Shown here: piece by piece, positions 1 through 6,362 of the stretch
Layout of the letters: each line of letters opens with the position of its first letter
Numbering within the stretch: the first letter of the stretch is position 1
Source: an uncultured Phycisphaerae bacterium
GTDB lineage: Bacteria; Planctomycetota; Phycisphaerae; Sedimentisphaerales; Anaerohalosphaeraceae
NCBI GenBank assembly: GCA_937920485.1
Contig: CALETL010000234.1
Coordinates: forward strand, 1-12,391
Reading direction: 5' to 3'
Length of the DNA: 12,391 bases
Translations under genes and position numbers: made by a program
The notes under the pieces: model-generated
The model's database searches: none
Seen by the model: the letters and a program-made list of their open reading frames with translations, nothing else
Told to the model about the DNA's origin: nothing

Positions 1-2013
1 CGGGATGTTCTGCTTTCGGCCCTGAAATCCGATGATAACCCTCTTGCACGCCAGGCCGTCTGTAAAGCGTTAATTAAAAGTCGTGCCATGAGCCAGACGA
101 TCGATTCTCTTGAGTTTTTCCGAGAACCGCTGTTGGAGATTCTGCAAAGTACGTTGCCGGAACAGGCACAACTGGCGTCCGAGGCAATGTTGCTGTTTGA
201 CTATTCTGAGATTGCGGATTCACTGATGCAAGTTATTAACAATAAAGAGCTTACGTCAGATATCCGAATAAACGCTGTCTATGCGTTGCAGTTGCGTCCC
301 GAGCCGTCGGCTTTGCGAGGGTTGATCGGATTGTTGGACGATTCAGATGTTGAAGTTGCAAAGGCGGCGGAAGCGGCTTTGCAAGAAGCATTCGGGATTC
401 CGGTAGGAACCAGTCGGGATGTGTGGTCGGATATTTTAGTTGAACTTCAGCAGAAGAGCCCGGAAGAAATTCGACGTGAGCGGTTGCTTCGCCAGGAGGT
501 GAAGTTGCGTCAGGTTCAGGCAGAGCGGGATCGCTGGCAAAAATTATACCTTTCTTTGATGGATAGGCATTATGAGATGCTGGATGAGGAGAGTCGAAGC
601 AAGGTAATTTTAGAGATGATGGATTCTGAACTGCCTCCGGAGCGTCTTTGGTCGCTGGACAAGGCCTCAAAGTACCCGGATGTCGATGAAGAATTGAAAA
701 AGAAAATATTTTTGATGCTTTCAGATGCGTCACGGGACATTCGGCTTCGAACGGCAAAATTCTTAAAGGAGAAAAGTGATCTGGACCCGGCGGAAGTCCT
801 GTTGGCGCAGTTTGATCAGGAAACTGATGTCGAAGTCCGATTGGCGATGTTTGAGGCGTTGGGCGAGGCCTGTTATTATGCTTTTTCCCCGAATTCACCT
901 GTTGAACTGTCTGCGGAAATCAAAGGCCGGACACTTGAGATCGCGGCCAACTATCTCCGCTCAGATTCCACGGACGCAGCGATAAAAGGGGCGGACGTGA
1001 TACGTAAGATATTGGAATTAAACAACTTAAGCAGTAATTCGATAGAGTCCTACCTTGCAATGCTTAGTGTCCGATACCAGAAATCCATCTCTGAGAGCGA
1101 AACGCTTCGCGCGGGTTTGCTGTCGATTTTGGCTCATCTTTGCGGGCAGGGCGGGGCGAAGGCGCAGGCGTGCATTTTGTATGAGCCTTATTTTACAGAG
1201 GGGTTAACGATTCAGGATAATGATGATTTGCGATTGGCCGCAGCCAAAGGGCTTTCCTATGTTGATAAGGTCAAGGCACTTGAGCTATTTAAACAAAAGG
1301 GCCTTATGGATGACGAAAACCTGGCGGTCCAACAGGTTGTGATCGATTTAGCGGGTCAAACAGGTGATGCATCGGATTTGGGATGGCTTCTTGAAGCACT
1401 GACTGTTAATGGACACAACGAACAGGTTTGGGGGGCCATCAAAAGCATTTGCCAGCGTCAAAAAGCAGGATTTTTAATGGAATGGTTGCCGACATTAGAA
1501 ACTTCTGATGGAGTTACGGCTGAAAATGTTCGTGAAGTCCTTGAGATTGCAGAGCAAAAAGCTGCCGCTGAGAAAAATGAGACATTACAGGTTCAAATCC
1601 AGCAGGAAATCCTATCCCTGCTGGTTGGTCAAAAAGCGTGGGATAAAGCCCTAACCTATTTGGATAAAATCGGTTACGATCCATCTGTTAATCGTTTTTC
1701 GTCCGATTCGAACGCTTCTGTCTTGAAGATATTGCTCTATTCGAATGCTGCTGAACGGGCTTGTTTAATGCTTGCGGCGGAACTGGAAAAAGGAGACCTG
1801 TCCGACACGAGCCCATTGAAGCTTGTTTTAGAGGAATATTTTTCAGATGAAGCTGTTGAGAGTGACCGTAAGTCATTTATGTTAAAAAGGATAAGTGAAA
1901 TCCCTTCGGGCGAACATACCAATTGGCCTTCTTTGATTGAATCATTAAACGGGCAATTAGTGCCGCCTGATGTGAATGAGTTTCCTGCTGAAGAAGGAGT
2001 TGCGGCTCAATGA
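1..2013 (+). CDS. HEAT-repeat protein with central coiled coil, 5' end outside window
   Basis: The frame is open from the first base to the stop at 2011-2013 (670 codons visible). The ATG at 88 is probably internal, because the 29 residues before it (starting RDVLLSALKSDD) already look like a HEAT helix pair. Numbering from base 1, HEAT-like alpha-hairpins fill about residues 1-130. A charged, probably coiled-coil helix rich in R, E and Q follows at about 155-195. More HEAT-like helices run from about 230 to 290, and an alpha-helical, possibly TPR/HEAT-like part continues to about 630. The C-terminus is short, proline- and acid-rich. HEAT arrays are protein-binding scaffolds. I see no catalytic motif or membrane segment, but any signal peptide would lie outside the window. 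Codon use looks less biased than in the ribosomal genes downstream. The gene is co-oriented with the translation cluster but separated by a 219-base spacer, so it is probably a separate unit. The fold class is fairly secure and the function is unknown. Confidence 0.8.
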   Translation, partial: RDVLLSALKSDDNPLARQAVCKALIKSRAMSQTIDSLEFFREPLLEILQSTLPEQAQLASEAMLLFDYSEIADSLMQVINNKELTSDIRINAVYALQLRPEPSALRGLIGLLDDSDVEVAKAAEAALQEAFGIPVGTSRDVWSDILVELQQKSPEEIRRERLLRQEVKLRQVQAERDRWQKLYLSLMDRHYEMLDEESRSKVILEMMDSELPPERLWSLDKASKYPDVDEELKKKIFLMLSDASRDIRLRTAKFLKEKSDLDPAEVLLAQFDQETDVEVRLAMFEALGEACYYAFSPNSPVELSAEIKGRTLEIAANYLRSDSTDAAIKGADVIRKILELNNLSSNSIESYLAMLSVRYQKSISESETLRAGLLSILAHLCGQGGAKAQACILYEPYFTEGLTIQDNDDLRLAAAKGLSYVDKVKALELFKQKGLMDDENLAVQQVVIDLAGQTGDASDLGWLLEALTVNGHNEQVWGAIKSICQRQKAGFLMEWLPTLETSDGVTAENVREVLEIAEQKAAAEKNETLQVQIQQEILSLLVGQKAWDKALTYLDKIGYDPSVNRFSSDSNASVLKILLYSNAAERACLMLAAELEKGDLSDTSPLKLVLEEYFSDEAVESDRKSFMLKRISEIPSGEHTNWPSLIESLNGQLVPPDVNEFPAEEGVAAQ

Positions 2014-2053
2014 TGCCGGGTTAAGAATTACGGACATAGAGCCAATAATTTTC

Positions 2054-2080
2054 ATTTTTTTCTGAAAAATCACTTTTTTT
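2054..2080 (+). terminator. Weak AT-rich hairpin plus T-run after the HEAT gene
   Basis: ATTTTT (2054-2059) pairs with AAAAAT (2065-2070) around a TTCTG loop, followed by CAC and seven T. The stem has no GC pair, so it would be a weak intrinsic terminator at best. Its position 40 bases after the HEAT stop and just before a promoter candidate is what supports the call. Confidence 0.3.
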
Positions 2081-2084
2081 CTCT

Positions 2085-2113
2085 TTGCACTTCTGCTTTT
2101 AGATAGATATACT
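2085..2113 (+). promoter_or_regulatory. Candidate sigma70-type promoter for tRNA-Thr/tuf
   Basis: TTGCAC (2085-2090) and TATACT (2108-2113) are separated by exactly 17 bases. The -10 matches consensus at 5 of 6 positions and the -35 only at TTG. The region is AT-rich and lies 120 bases before tRNA-Thr. A second TATACT at 2159-2164 has no matching -35. The rest of 2114-2232 shows no clear feature. Confidence 0.45.
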
Positions 2114-2232
2114 CTTCTCTTTGCTCTTGCGGTAAGGCAGGGAATCTCTACCCTTAAGTATACTGTTATGTGTTATTTGGGATAGGTGGAGTTTGCGATT
2201 ATTGATGCTGATACCGCGGTTTGAGCTAATCT

Positions 2233-2305
<73 letters not shown>

Positions 2306-2307
2306 AA

Positions 2308-2336
2308 AGTGTGTAACAGGGCTGACAGTGTGTAAC
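2308..2336 (+). repeat. 10-bp direct repeat after tRNA-Thr
   Basis: AGTGTGTAAC occurs at 2308-2317 and again at 2327-2336, 19 bases apart, starting 3 bases after the tRNA. It is too short to be a recognisable attachment site, and no integrase is nearby. Confidence 0.6.
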
Positions 2337-2379
2337 CGGCAAGCGGCAATAGAAGAAACGCTGCGACCGTGTTGGCCGG
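2336..2379 (+). other. Possible stem-loop in the tuf leader
   Basis: CCGGC (2336-2340) can pair with GCCGG (2375-2379). Inside it GCGGC (2343-2347) can pair with GCTGC (2360-2364) with one G-U pair. There is no following T-run, so it is not an intrinsic terminator. It could protect or delimit the tuf mRNA 5' end after tRNA processing. The rest of the leader to 2449 is A-rich and unstructured by eye. Confidence 0.35.
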
Positions 2380-2465
2380 ATAATTTATAAAACGTAAACA
2401 AATTCAAAATAAAAAGAAAAGTTAACCTGGCAAATTAAACAAGAATATCAGGAGGTTATTGACAA

Positions 2466-3677
2466 ATGGCTAAGGCTGTATTTGAAAGAACCAAACCGCA
2501 CGTGAACATTGGTACGATCGGACACATTGACCACGGTAAGACCACTCTGACCGCGGCCATTACTATGCGTATGGCCAAGGCATCGGGCATGACGGCCAAG
2601 AAGTTCGATGATATCGACAATGCTCCGGAAGAAAAGGAACGTGGCATTACCATTAACACCGCTCACGTTGAATATGAAACCGAAAACCGCCACTATGCAC
2701 ATGTGGACTGTCCCGGTCACGCTGACTATGTCAAGAACATGATCACCGGTGCCGCTCAGATGGACGGTGCGATTCTTGTTGTGGCTGCCAGCGATGGTCC
2801 GATGCCTCAGACACGCGAACATATCCTTCTGGCTCGTCAGGTAAACGTGCCGAAGATTGTTGTTTACATGAACAAGGTGGATCAGGTGGATGACCCTGAA
2901 CTGATCGATCTGGTTGAAATGGAATTGCGTGAACTGCTGGATAAGTATGAGTTCCCCGGCGACGAGATTCCGATCATCAAGGGCTCGGCTCTGGCTGCTA
3001 TGAATTCTGAAGGTGAAGACGAAGAAGCCTGTGCCTCCATTGATGAACTGATGGCGGCTGTCGATGAATACATTCCGGTTCCGGAACGTGCCGTCGATCA
3101 GAACTTCCTGATGCCGGTTGAAGACGTGTTCAGCATCAAGGGCCGCGGTACCGTGGGTACCGGTCGTATTGAGCGTGGTGTTATTCATATCGGTGATGAA
3201 GTTGAAATCGTTGGTCTGAGCGATGAAGTCCGCAAGACGACTGTTACGGGTGTTGAGATGTTCAACAAGACACTGGAAGACGGCCAGGCCGGTGACAATG
3301 TTGGCCTGCTGGTTCGTGGTGTTGAAAAGAATGAACTGGAGCGCGGCCAGGTTATGGCTAAGCCCGGCACCATTACTCCGCATACCAAATTTGTTGCTGA
3401 GGTTTACGTATTGACGAAAGAAGAGGGGGGTCGCCATACCCCGTTTTTCCCGGGTTATCGTCCCCAGTTTTTCTTCCGTACAACAGACGTAACCGGTGCG
3501 ATCGTTGAGATCAAGAGCCGTGAAGGTAAGGCTGTTGAGATGTGTATGCCCGGCGACAACATCGAAATGACCGGCGAGATTATCTCTAAGATCGCGATGG
3601 AAGACGGTCTTCGTTTCGCAATTCGTGAAGGCGGACGTACCGTGGGTGCCGGTGTTATCACAAAGATTCTTGAGTAA
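2466..3677 (+). CDS. tuf: Elongation factor Tu
   Basis: This cytosolic GTPase delivers aminoacyl-tRNA to the ribosomal A site. The GTP-binding motifs are all present: P-loop GHIDHGKT (19-26), switch I KERGITI (57-63), DCPGH (81-85) with the catalytic His85, NKVD (136-139) and SAL (174-176). Domain II shows [13 protein letters not shown]. Domain III shows [16 protein letters not shown] and ends [13 protein letters not shown]. At 403 residues it is 9 longer than E. coli EF-Tu: about 3 extra after SAL, 1 in domain II and 5 in domain III near KSREGKAVE. The start is fixed by an ideal AGGAGG (2450-2455), 10 bases before ATG, and by the canonical [14 protein letters not shown] beginning. Ile21 in place of the E. 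coli Val, and NKVD for NKCD, are ordinary lineage variants. A clear terminator follows, so tRNA-Thr and tuf probably form their own transcript. Confidence 0.98.
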   Translation: MAKAVFERTKPHVNIGTIGHIDHGKTTLTAAITMRMAKASGMTAKKFDDIDNAPEEKERGITINTAHVEYETENRHYAHVDCPGHADYVKNMITGAAQMDGAILVVAASDGPMPQTREHILLARQVNVPKIVVYMNKVDQVDDPELIDLVEMELRELLDKYEFPGDEIPIIKGSALAAMNSEGEDEEACASIDELMAAVDEYIPVPERAVDQNFLMPVEDVFSIKGRGTVGTGRIERGVIHIGDEVEIVGLSDEVRKTTVTGVEMFNKTLEDGQAGDNVGLLVRGVEKNELERGQVMAKPGTITPHTKFVAEVYVLTKEEGGRHTPFFPGYRPQFFFRTTDVTGAIVEIKSREGKAVEMCMPGDNIEMTGEIISKIAMEDGLRFAIREGGRTVGAGVITKILE

Positions 3678-3697
3678 CCCTATTAAAATAAAGCCAT

Positions 3698-3729
3698 AAG
3701 GTGCCGTGTTTTTGACACGGTACCTTTTT
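3698..3729 (+). terminator. Rho-independent terminator after tuf
   Basis: AAGGTGCCGTGT (3698-3709) pairs with ACACGGTACCTT (3715-3726) around a TTTTG loop, with one G-U wobble. The outermost A-U pairs merge into a five-T run at 3725-3729. It lies 20 bases after the tuf stop and should end most tuf transcripts before rpmG. Confidence 0.85.
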
Positions 3730-3733
3730 GAGT

Positions 3734-3762
3734 CCTTTCTGTGTGATTGTACTGCAGAAAGG
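3734..3762 (+). other. Stem-loop in the rpmG leader
   Basis: CCTTTCTG (3734-3741) is exactly complementary to CAGAAAGG (3755-3762) across a 13-base loop. It sits between the tuf terminator and the rpmG ribosome-binding site and has no T-run. It may be a 5' stabilising or regulatory hairpin. I found no convincing promoter between 3730 and 3794. Confidence 0.4.
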
Positions 3763-3794
3763 TCGCTGTGTTTTATCAGAGAGGTCCTGTAGTA

Positions 3795-3962
3795 ATGGCT
3801 AAAGCAAAAAAAAGAGAGTATGTCTGGCTGGAATGCAAAGCGTGCGGCGATCGTAATTACCGTACGGAAGTGAATGTCCAGGGCGGAACTCCGAAATTCG
3901 AATTAAAGAAATTCTGCAAGCGGGAGCGTAAACATACGGAGCATAAAATCCGTCGTAAATAA
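3795..3962 (+). CDS. rpmG: 50S ribosomal protein L33 (bL33)
   Basis: bL33 is a small 50S protein near the E site. The product is 55 residues, the usual family length, starting MAKAKKREYVWLEC. An in-frame ATG at 3747 would add 16 residues with no family counterpart. The ATG at 3795 has GAGG at 3781-3784, 10 bases upstream, and gives the standard MAK start. The family core is clear: LECxxC, NYRTE, a GGTP turn, ELKKFC and the KHTEHKIRRK tail. Of the four zinc-ribbon ligands of C+ type L33, Cys14, Cys17 and Cys41 are present, but the fourth is Glu44 (CKRE rather than CPxC). The stop lies 7 bases before the mature tRNA-Trp, so both are almost certainly on one transcript. Confidence 0.95.
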   Translation: MAKAKKREYVWLECKACGDRNYRTEVNVQGGTPKFELKKFCKRERKHTEHKIRRK

Positions 3963-3969
3963 CCCTCAG

Positions 3970-4042
3970 AGGTCAGTAGCTCAATTGGCAGAGCATCGGT
4001 CTCCAAAACCGAAGGTTGCGGGTTCGACTCCCTCCTGACCTG
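3970..4042 (+). tRNA. trnW: tRNA-Trp (anticodon CCA)
   Basis: This is a complete 73-nt cloverleaf. The acceptor arms AGGTCAG (3970-3976) and CTGACCT (4035-4041) pair fully. The D stem is GCTC/GAGC. The anticodon stem is TCGGT/ACCGA, with loop CTCCAAA and CCA at 4003-4005, reading UGG. The discriminator is G, as usual for bacterial tRNA-Trp. CCA is not encoded. The T stem GCGGG/CCCTC contains a C-U mismatch at the second pair (4019 against 4033, positions 50:64). It lies between rpmG and secE, a known arrangement, and its processing should cut the polycistronic transcript. Confidence 0.96.
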
Positions 4043-4070
4043 TTTAAGACGGAGGCCTTTGGAGCCCTTA

Positions 4071-4079
4071 ATGAGATAA
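4071..4079 (+). other. Two-codon mini-ORF (AUG-AGA-stop) before secE
   Basis: ATG AGA TAA is preceded by GGAG (4061-4064) at a 6-base spacing, a better ribosome-binding site than the one for secE 27 bases further on. It is out of frame with secE. It may be chance. If ribosomes use it, they could re-initiate at secE. Confidence 0.2.
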
Positions 4080-4105
4080 CCAATCGAAGTGAAAGTGGCA
4101 ACGCT

Positions 4106-4492
4106 ATGAACTTGAAAATATATAAACGAGGCCAGGGAAAGAACTCACGGTTGTGGACCGCGATGGTATTGCTGGCGATTGTTGCTATTGGTTGTTGGAG
4201 ATTGCACGAGAAACTGCAGGTTTCGGACAATCCCTGGCTGGACACATTGGTACCGGCACTGGTTTGTGCTGTTTTCGGGGCCATTATTTATTGGTTGAGT
4301 AATATCCCGACGATTGCGGATTTTCTGATCGCTGCCGAAGGTGAGATCAAAAAAGTCAGTTGGTCCAGCCGGAAAGAGATTGTCACCTCGACGCTGATCG
4401 TGATTTCAGTGGTTGCGATCATGGCTACCGGGTTAGGTGTTGTTGATCTTGGGTTTCGGCTGTTCTTTAGTGAAGTTGTGAATCTATATTAA
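4106..4492 (+). CDS. secE: Preprotein translocase subunit SecE
   Basis: SecE clamps SecY in the SecYEG inner-membrane channel. The protein has 128 residues. Hydrophobic segments lie at about 16-33, 44-66 and 95-115, so this is the three-segment type like E. coli (127 residues) rather than the short one-helix form. The essential amphipathic and C-terminal part is recognisable at about 78-105: EGEIKKVSWSSRKEIVTSTL. The family motif usually reads VxWPxRxE, and here Ser87 replaces the proline. The frame is open back into tRNA-Trp, but 4106 is the first ATG after it and gives the usual length. Its Shine-Dalgarno is weak (GAAAG at 4091-4095), so translation may depend on the new 5' end left by tRNA processing. 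nusG starts 37 bases downstream. Confidence 0.93.
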   Translation: MNLKIYKRGQGKNSRLWTAMVLLAIVAIGCWRLHEKLQVSDNPWLDTLVPALVCAVFGAIIYWLSNIPTIADFLIAAEGEIKKVSWSSRKEIVTSTLIVISVVAIMATGLGVVDLGFRLFFSEVVNLY

Positions 4493-4529
4493 ACTTAAGC
4501 ATCCAGACCATTGGAAGGGATACGCTTTT

Positions 4530-5069
4530 ATGCAATGGTACGTTTTACGAGTTGCCTCCAATAAAGAAGAACAGGTCAGGGAAACGCTGGCCCGGAAAAT
4601 GCAGGTTGAAGCTGTGGAAGGTGTCGGCAGGATTGTGGTACCTACCGAGCAGATCAAACGGATCCGTGCCGGTAAGCAGCGCGTTTTTAAACGCAAGCTG
4701 TACCCGGGGTATGTGTTTATGGAAGTGGAACCAAAAGAGGACGGCCGGGTTCCTGATGATGTCTGGTATGTTATCAAGGAAACGATGGGCGTGGGCGACT
4801 TTATCGGGACCGAAGGTGTTCCGACGCCGATGCGGGATACGGACGTCGCGAAGATGCTGAAGGAAATTGAAAAACCCGAAGAGACGCCGAATATTAAAAT
4901 GGAATTTGAAAAAGGCGATGTGGTCAAGATTCGCGAAGGCGCTTTTGAGAATTTCGAGGGTGTTGTGGATACGATTGATGGTGAACGCGGCATGGTACGA
5001 GTAATCGTAACGATTTTTGGTCGCAGTACACCATTGGATATTGAATACTGGCAGATCGAAAAAGTATAG
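4530..5069 (+). CDS. nusG: Transcription termination/antitermination factor NusG
   Basis: NusG binds the RNA polymerase clamp, modulates pausing, and links polymerase to Rho or to ribosomal protein S10. It has 179 residues, close to the E. coli length (181). The N-terminal NGN domain covers about 1-110, beginning MQWYVLRV, with the YPGYVFMEVEP strand at about 58-68. A short linker rich in K, E and P precedes the KOW domain at 126-179: GDVVKIREGAFENFEGVV and the terminal DIEYWQIEKV. There is no inserted domain II. GGAAGG at 4513-4518 serves the ATG. The gene stands between secE and rplK as in most bacteria. Confidence 0.97.
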   Translation: MQWYVLRVASNKEEQVRETLARKMQVEAVEGVGRIVVPTEQIKRIRAGKQRVFKRKLYPGYVFMEVEPKEDGRVPDDVWYVIKETMGVGDFIGTEGVPTPMRDTDVAKMLKEIEKPEETPNIKMEFEKGDVVKIREGAFENFEGVVDTIDGERGMVRVIVTIFGRSTPLDIEYWQIEKV

Positions 5070-5072
5070 TGC

Positions 5073-5107
5073 AAGTATACAGGTATGTAAGTATACAGGT
5101 ATACAGG
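5073..5107 (+). repeat. Short tandem repeat of GTATACAGG
   Basis: AAGTATACAGGTAT occurs at 5073-5086 and again at 5089-5102. The core GTATACAGG appears three times: 5075-5083, 5091-5099 and 5099-5107. GTATAC is self-complementary. The repeat fills most of the 61-base nusG-rplK spacer and stops before the rplK ribosome-binding site. Confidence 0.85.
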
Positions 5108-5130
5108 GAATTTAAATAGAGAGAAATACG

Positions 5131-5556
5131 ATGGCAAAAGAAGTTACTGGAAAAATTAAATTACAAGCACCGGGCGGACAAGCGACTCCGGCTCCTCCGA
5201 TCGGGCCGGCATTGGGCCAGCATGGTGTTAATATTGGTCAGTTTGTTCAGCAGTTTAATGAGCGGACCAAAGATATGAACGGTATGACGGTTCCGGTTGA
5301 GATCAGCGTGTATGGGGATCGCAGCTTTGATTTTATCGTCAAAAGCCCGCCGGCAGCGGTTTTGCTCAAGAGTGAGGCCGGACTGGCCAAAGGCAGCGGT
5401 GTTCCCAATAAGGAAAAGGTCGGCACCGTGACCAAGGCCCAAGTCCGAAAGATATCTGAAATGAAGTTTAAGGATCTCAATGCATACGATCTCGATCAGG
5501 CGGATCTTATCATTGAAGGTACGGCCCGCAGTATGGGCATTGACGTTGAGGGATAA
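5131..5556 (+). CDS. rplK: 50S ribosomal protein L11 (uL11)
   Basis: L11 binds the GTPase-associated region of 23S rRNA and takes part in factor-dependent GTP hydrolysis and the stringent response. The length is 141 residues, essentially the E. coli length (142). The N-terminal domain carries the proline hinge [16 protein letters not shown] at 20-35, with Pro22, Pro23 and Pro26 as in the thiostrepton-contacting region. The RNA-binding C-terminal domain has [20 protein letters not shown] and the closing [12 protein letters not shown]. The Shine-Dalgarno is a weak AGAGAG (5118-5123). The gene lies 61 bases after nusG and 70 before rplA, which suggests one transcript. Confidence 0.98.
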   Translation: MAKEVTGKIKLQAPGGQATPAPPIGPALGQHGVNIGQFVQQFNERTKDMNGMTVPVEISVYGDRSFDFIVKSPPAAVLLKSEAGLAKGSGVPNKEKVGTVTKAQVRKISEMKFKDLNAYDLDQADLIIEGTARSMGIDVEG

Positions 5557-5567
5557 TTAATTAGAGT

Positions 5568-5593
5568 GCTGACCACGGCTTTGCAGTGGGAGC
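5568..5593 (+). promoter_or_regulatory. Candidate L1-binding autoregulatory hairpin before rplA
   Basis: GCT (5568-5570) pairs with AGC (5591-5593). After an asymmetric internal loop (GA against G), CCAC (5573-5576) pairs with GTGG (5586-5589). The two strands, GCUGACC and GUGGGAGC, resemble those of the L1-binding internal loop of 23S rRNA as I remember it from E. coli (GGUGGGAGGC and GCCGACC). L1 is known to repress its own operon by binding an mRNA copy of that loop. The site starts 11 bases after the rplK stop and ends 33 bases before the rplA start. No alignment was run. Confidence 0.4.
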
Positions 5594-5616
5594 GAAAATC
5601 AGAAATTTAATTTCGC
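5592..5616 (+). other. Stem-loop abutting the rplA ribosome-binding site
   Basis: GCGAAA (5592-5597) is exactly complementary to TTTCGC (5611-5616). The hairpin ends directly against GAGG (5617-5620), the rplA Shine-Dalgarno. It shares bases 5592-5593 with the L1-like hairpin just upstream, so the two cannot both form in full, which hints at a switch. Confidence 0.35.
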
Positions 5617-5626
5617 GAGGTAAATC

Positions 5627-6316
5627 ATGAGAAAAAGAAGCAAGCGTTACAATGCAGACGCACAAAAGGCCATCGCTGAATCGTTGCCTTTGGAAGATGC
5701 AGTTAAAAAAGTCAAAACGTTTGGCTCGACCAAATTTGATCAGACTGTTGAGTGCGTGATGCATTTGGGGATCGACCCCAAGCAGGCCGACCAAATGATC
5801 CGTGGAGCGATTTCGCTTCCAAATGGGATCGGAAAAGCGCGCAAAGTTATCGCCTTTTGTGAGGATTCCGATGCAGAAGCGGCGAAAGCCGCCGGGGCAA
5901 TCGAGGCCGGTTGTGATGAGTTAATCAAAAAAATATCCGATGGCTGGATGGATTTTGATGTGGCGATCGCATCACCCAAGGTGATGGGGAAAGCCGGAAA
6001 ATTGGGTCGTATTCTGGGCCCGCAGGGAAAGATGCCTTCGCCGAAAAACGGTACGGTAACACCGAATGTGGTGACAGCTATCAAAGAGTTTGCGGCCGGC
6101 AAGGTCGAATTCCGTAATGATGCCGGTGGTAACATTCATGCCGTGGTTGGCAAACTCAGTTTTGATGATGGTAAGCTTGCGGAAAATGCGCAGGCGTTTA
6201 TCGACCATATCAAAAAGATGAAACCACAAGCGATGAAGGGGACCTATGTCAAAAAGATCTGCCTGACCGCGACGATGAGTCCGAGTGTGTTCGTTGATCT
6301 GTCTATTGTATCGTAG
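5627..6316 (+). CDS. rplA: 50S ribosomal protein L1 (uL1)
   Basis: L1 forms the mobile L1 stalk that handles E-site tRNA release, and it represses its own mRNA in many bacteria. The 229 residues match the usual length (E. coli 234). Recognisable blocks are SKRYNADAQKA near the start, KFDQTVECVMHLGIDPKQADQ, and the signature LGRILGPQGKMPSPKNGTVT at about 126-145. GKVEFRNDAGGNIHAVVGK and the terminal TMSPSVFVDL follow. GAGG (5617-5620), 6 bases before ATG, supports the start. The gene lies within rplKAJL and is preceded by the hairpins described at 5568-5616. Confidence 0.98.
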   Translation: MRKRSKRYNADAQKAIAESLPLEDAVKKVKTFGSTKFDQTVECVMHLGIDPKQADQMIRGAISLPNGIGKARKVIAFCEDSDAEAAKAAGAIEAGCDELIKKISDGWMDFDVAIASPKVMGKAGKLGRILGPQGKMPSPKNGTVTPNVVTAIKEFAAGKVEFRNDAGGNIHAVVGKLSFDDGKLAENAQAFIDHIKKMKPQAMKGTYVKKICLTATMSPSVFVDLSIVS

Positions 6317-6320
6317 AAAG

Positions 6321-6340
6321 AACCGAAGCCGGTTGGCTTT
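6321..6340 (+). other. Small alternative hairpins between rplA and rplJ
   Basis: AACCG (6321-6325) can pair with CGGTT (6330-6334), or AAGCC (6326-6330) can pair with GGCTT (6335-6339); the two exclude each other. The spacer is only 46 bases, too short for the large L10 leader seen upstream of rplJ in E. coli or Bacillus. Confidence 0.3.
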
Positions 6341-6362
6341 CAAAAGATAAAAAGGTGAGAAT

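Noticed and set aside
251..898. 215-codon antisense frame over the HEAT gene
   Set aside because: It is rich in Pro, Ser and His with no domain pattern, and the + strand frame is clearly the coding one.
2159..2164. Second TATACT as another -10 box
   Set aside because: No acceptable -35 hexamer lies 16-18 bases upstream (GC-rich AGGCAG region), so it is not called a promoter.
2308..2336. Integration (att) site or mobile element beside tRNA-Thr
   Set aside because: The repeat is 10 bases, does not copy the tRNA 3' end, and there is no integrase or foreign gene nearby.
2448..3437. 329-codon antisense frame over tuf
   Set aside because: It lies entirely opposite EF-Tu, whose strong codon bias commonly leaves a long open antisense frame. 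It has no family resemblance or ribosome-binding context.
3728..3753. Promoter for rpmG from TTGAGT and TGTACT
   Set aside because: The spacing is only 14 bases and the -35 overlaps the end of the tuf terminator.
3747..3794. 16-residue N-terminal extension of bL33
   Set aside because: It has no counterpart in the family, and the ATG at 3795 has a proper Shine-Dalgarno.
4016..4105. 30-residue N-terminal extension of SecE starting inside tRNA-Trp
   Set aside because: It would overlap the tRNA gene and begins at a TTG. The ATG at 4106 gives the normal SecE length.
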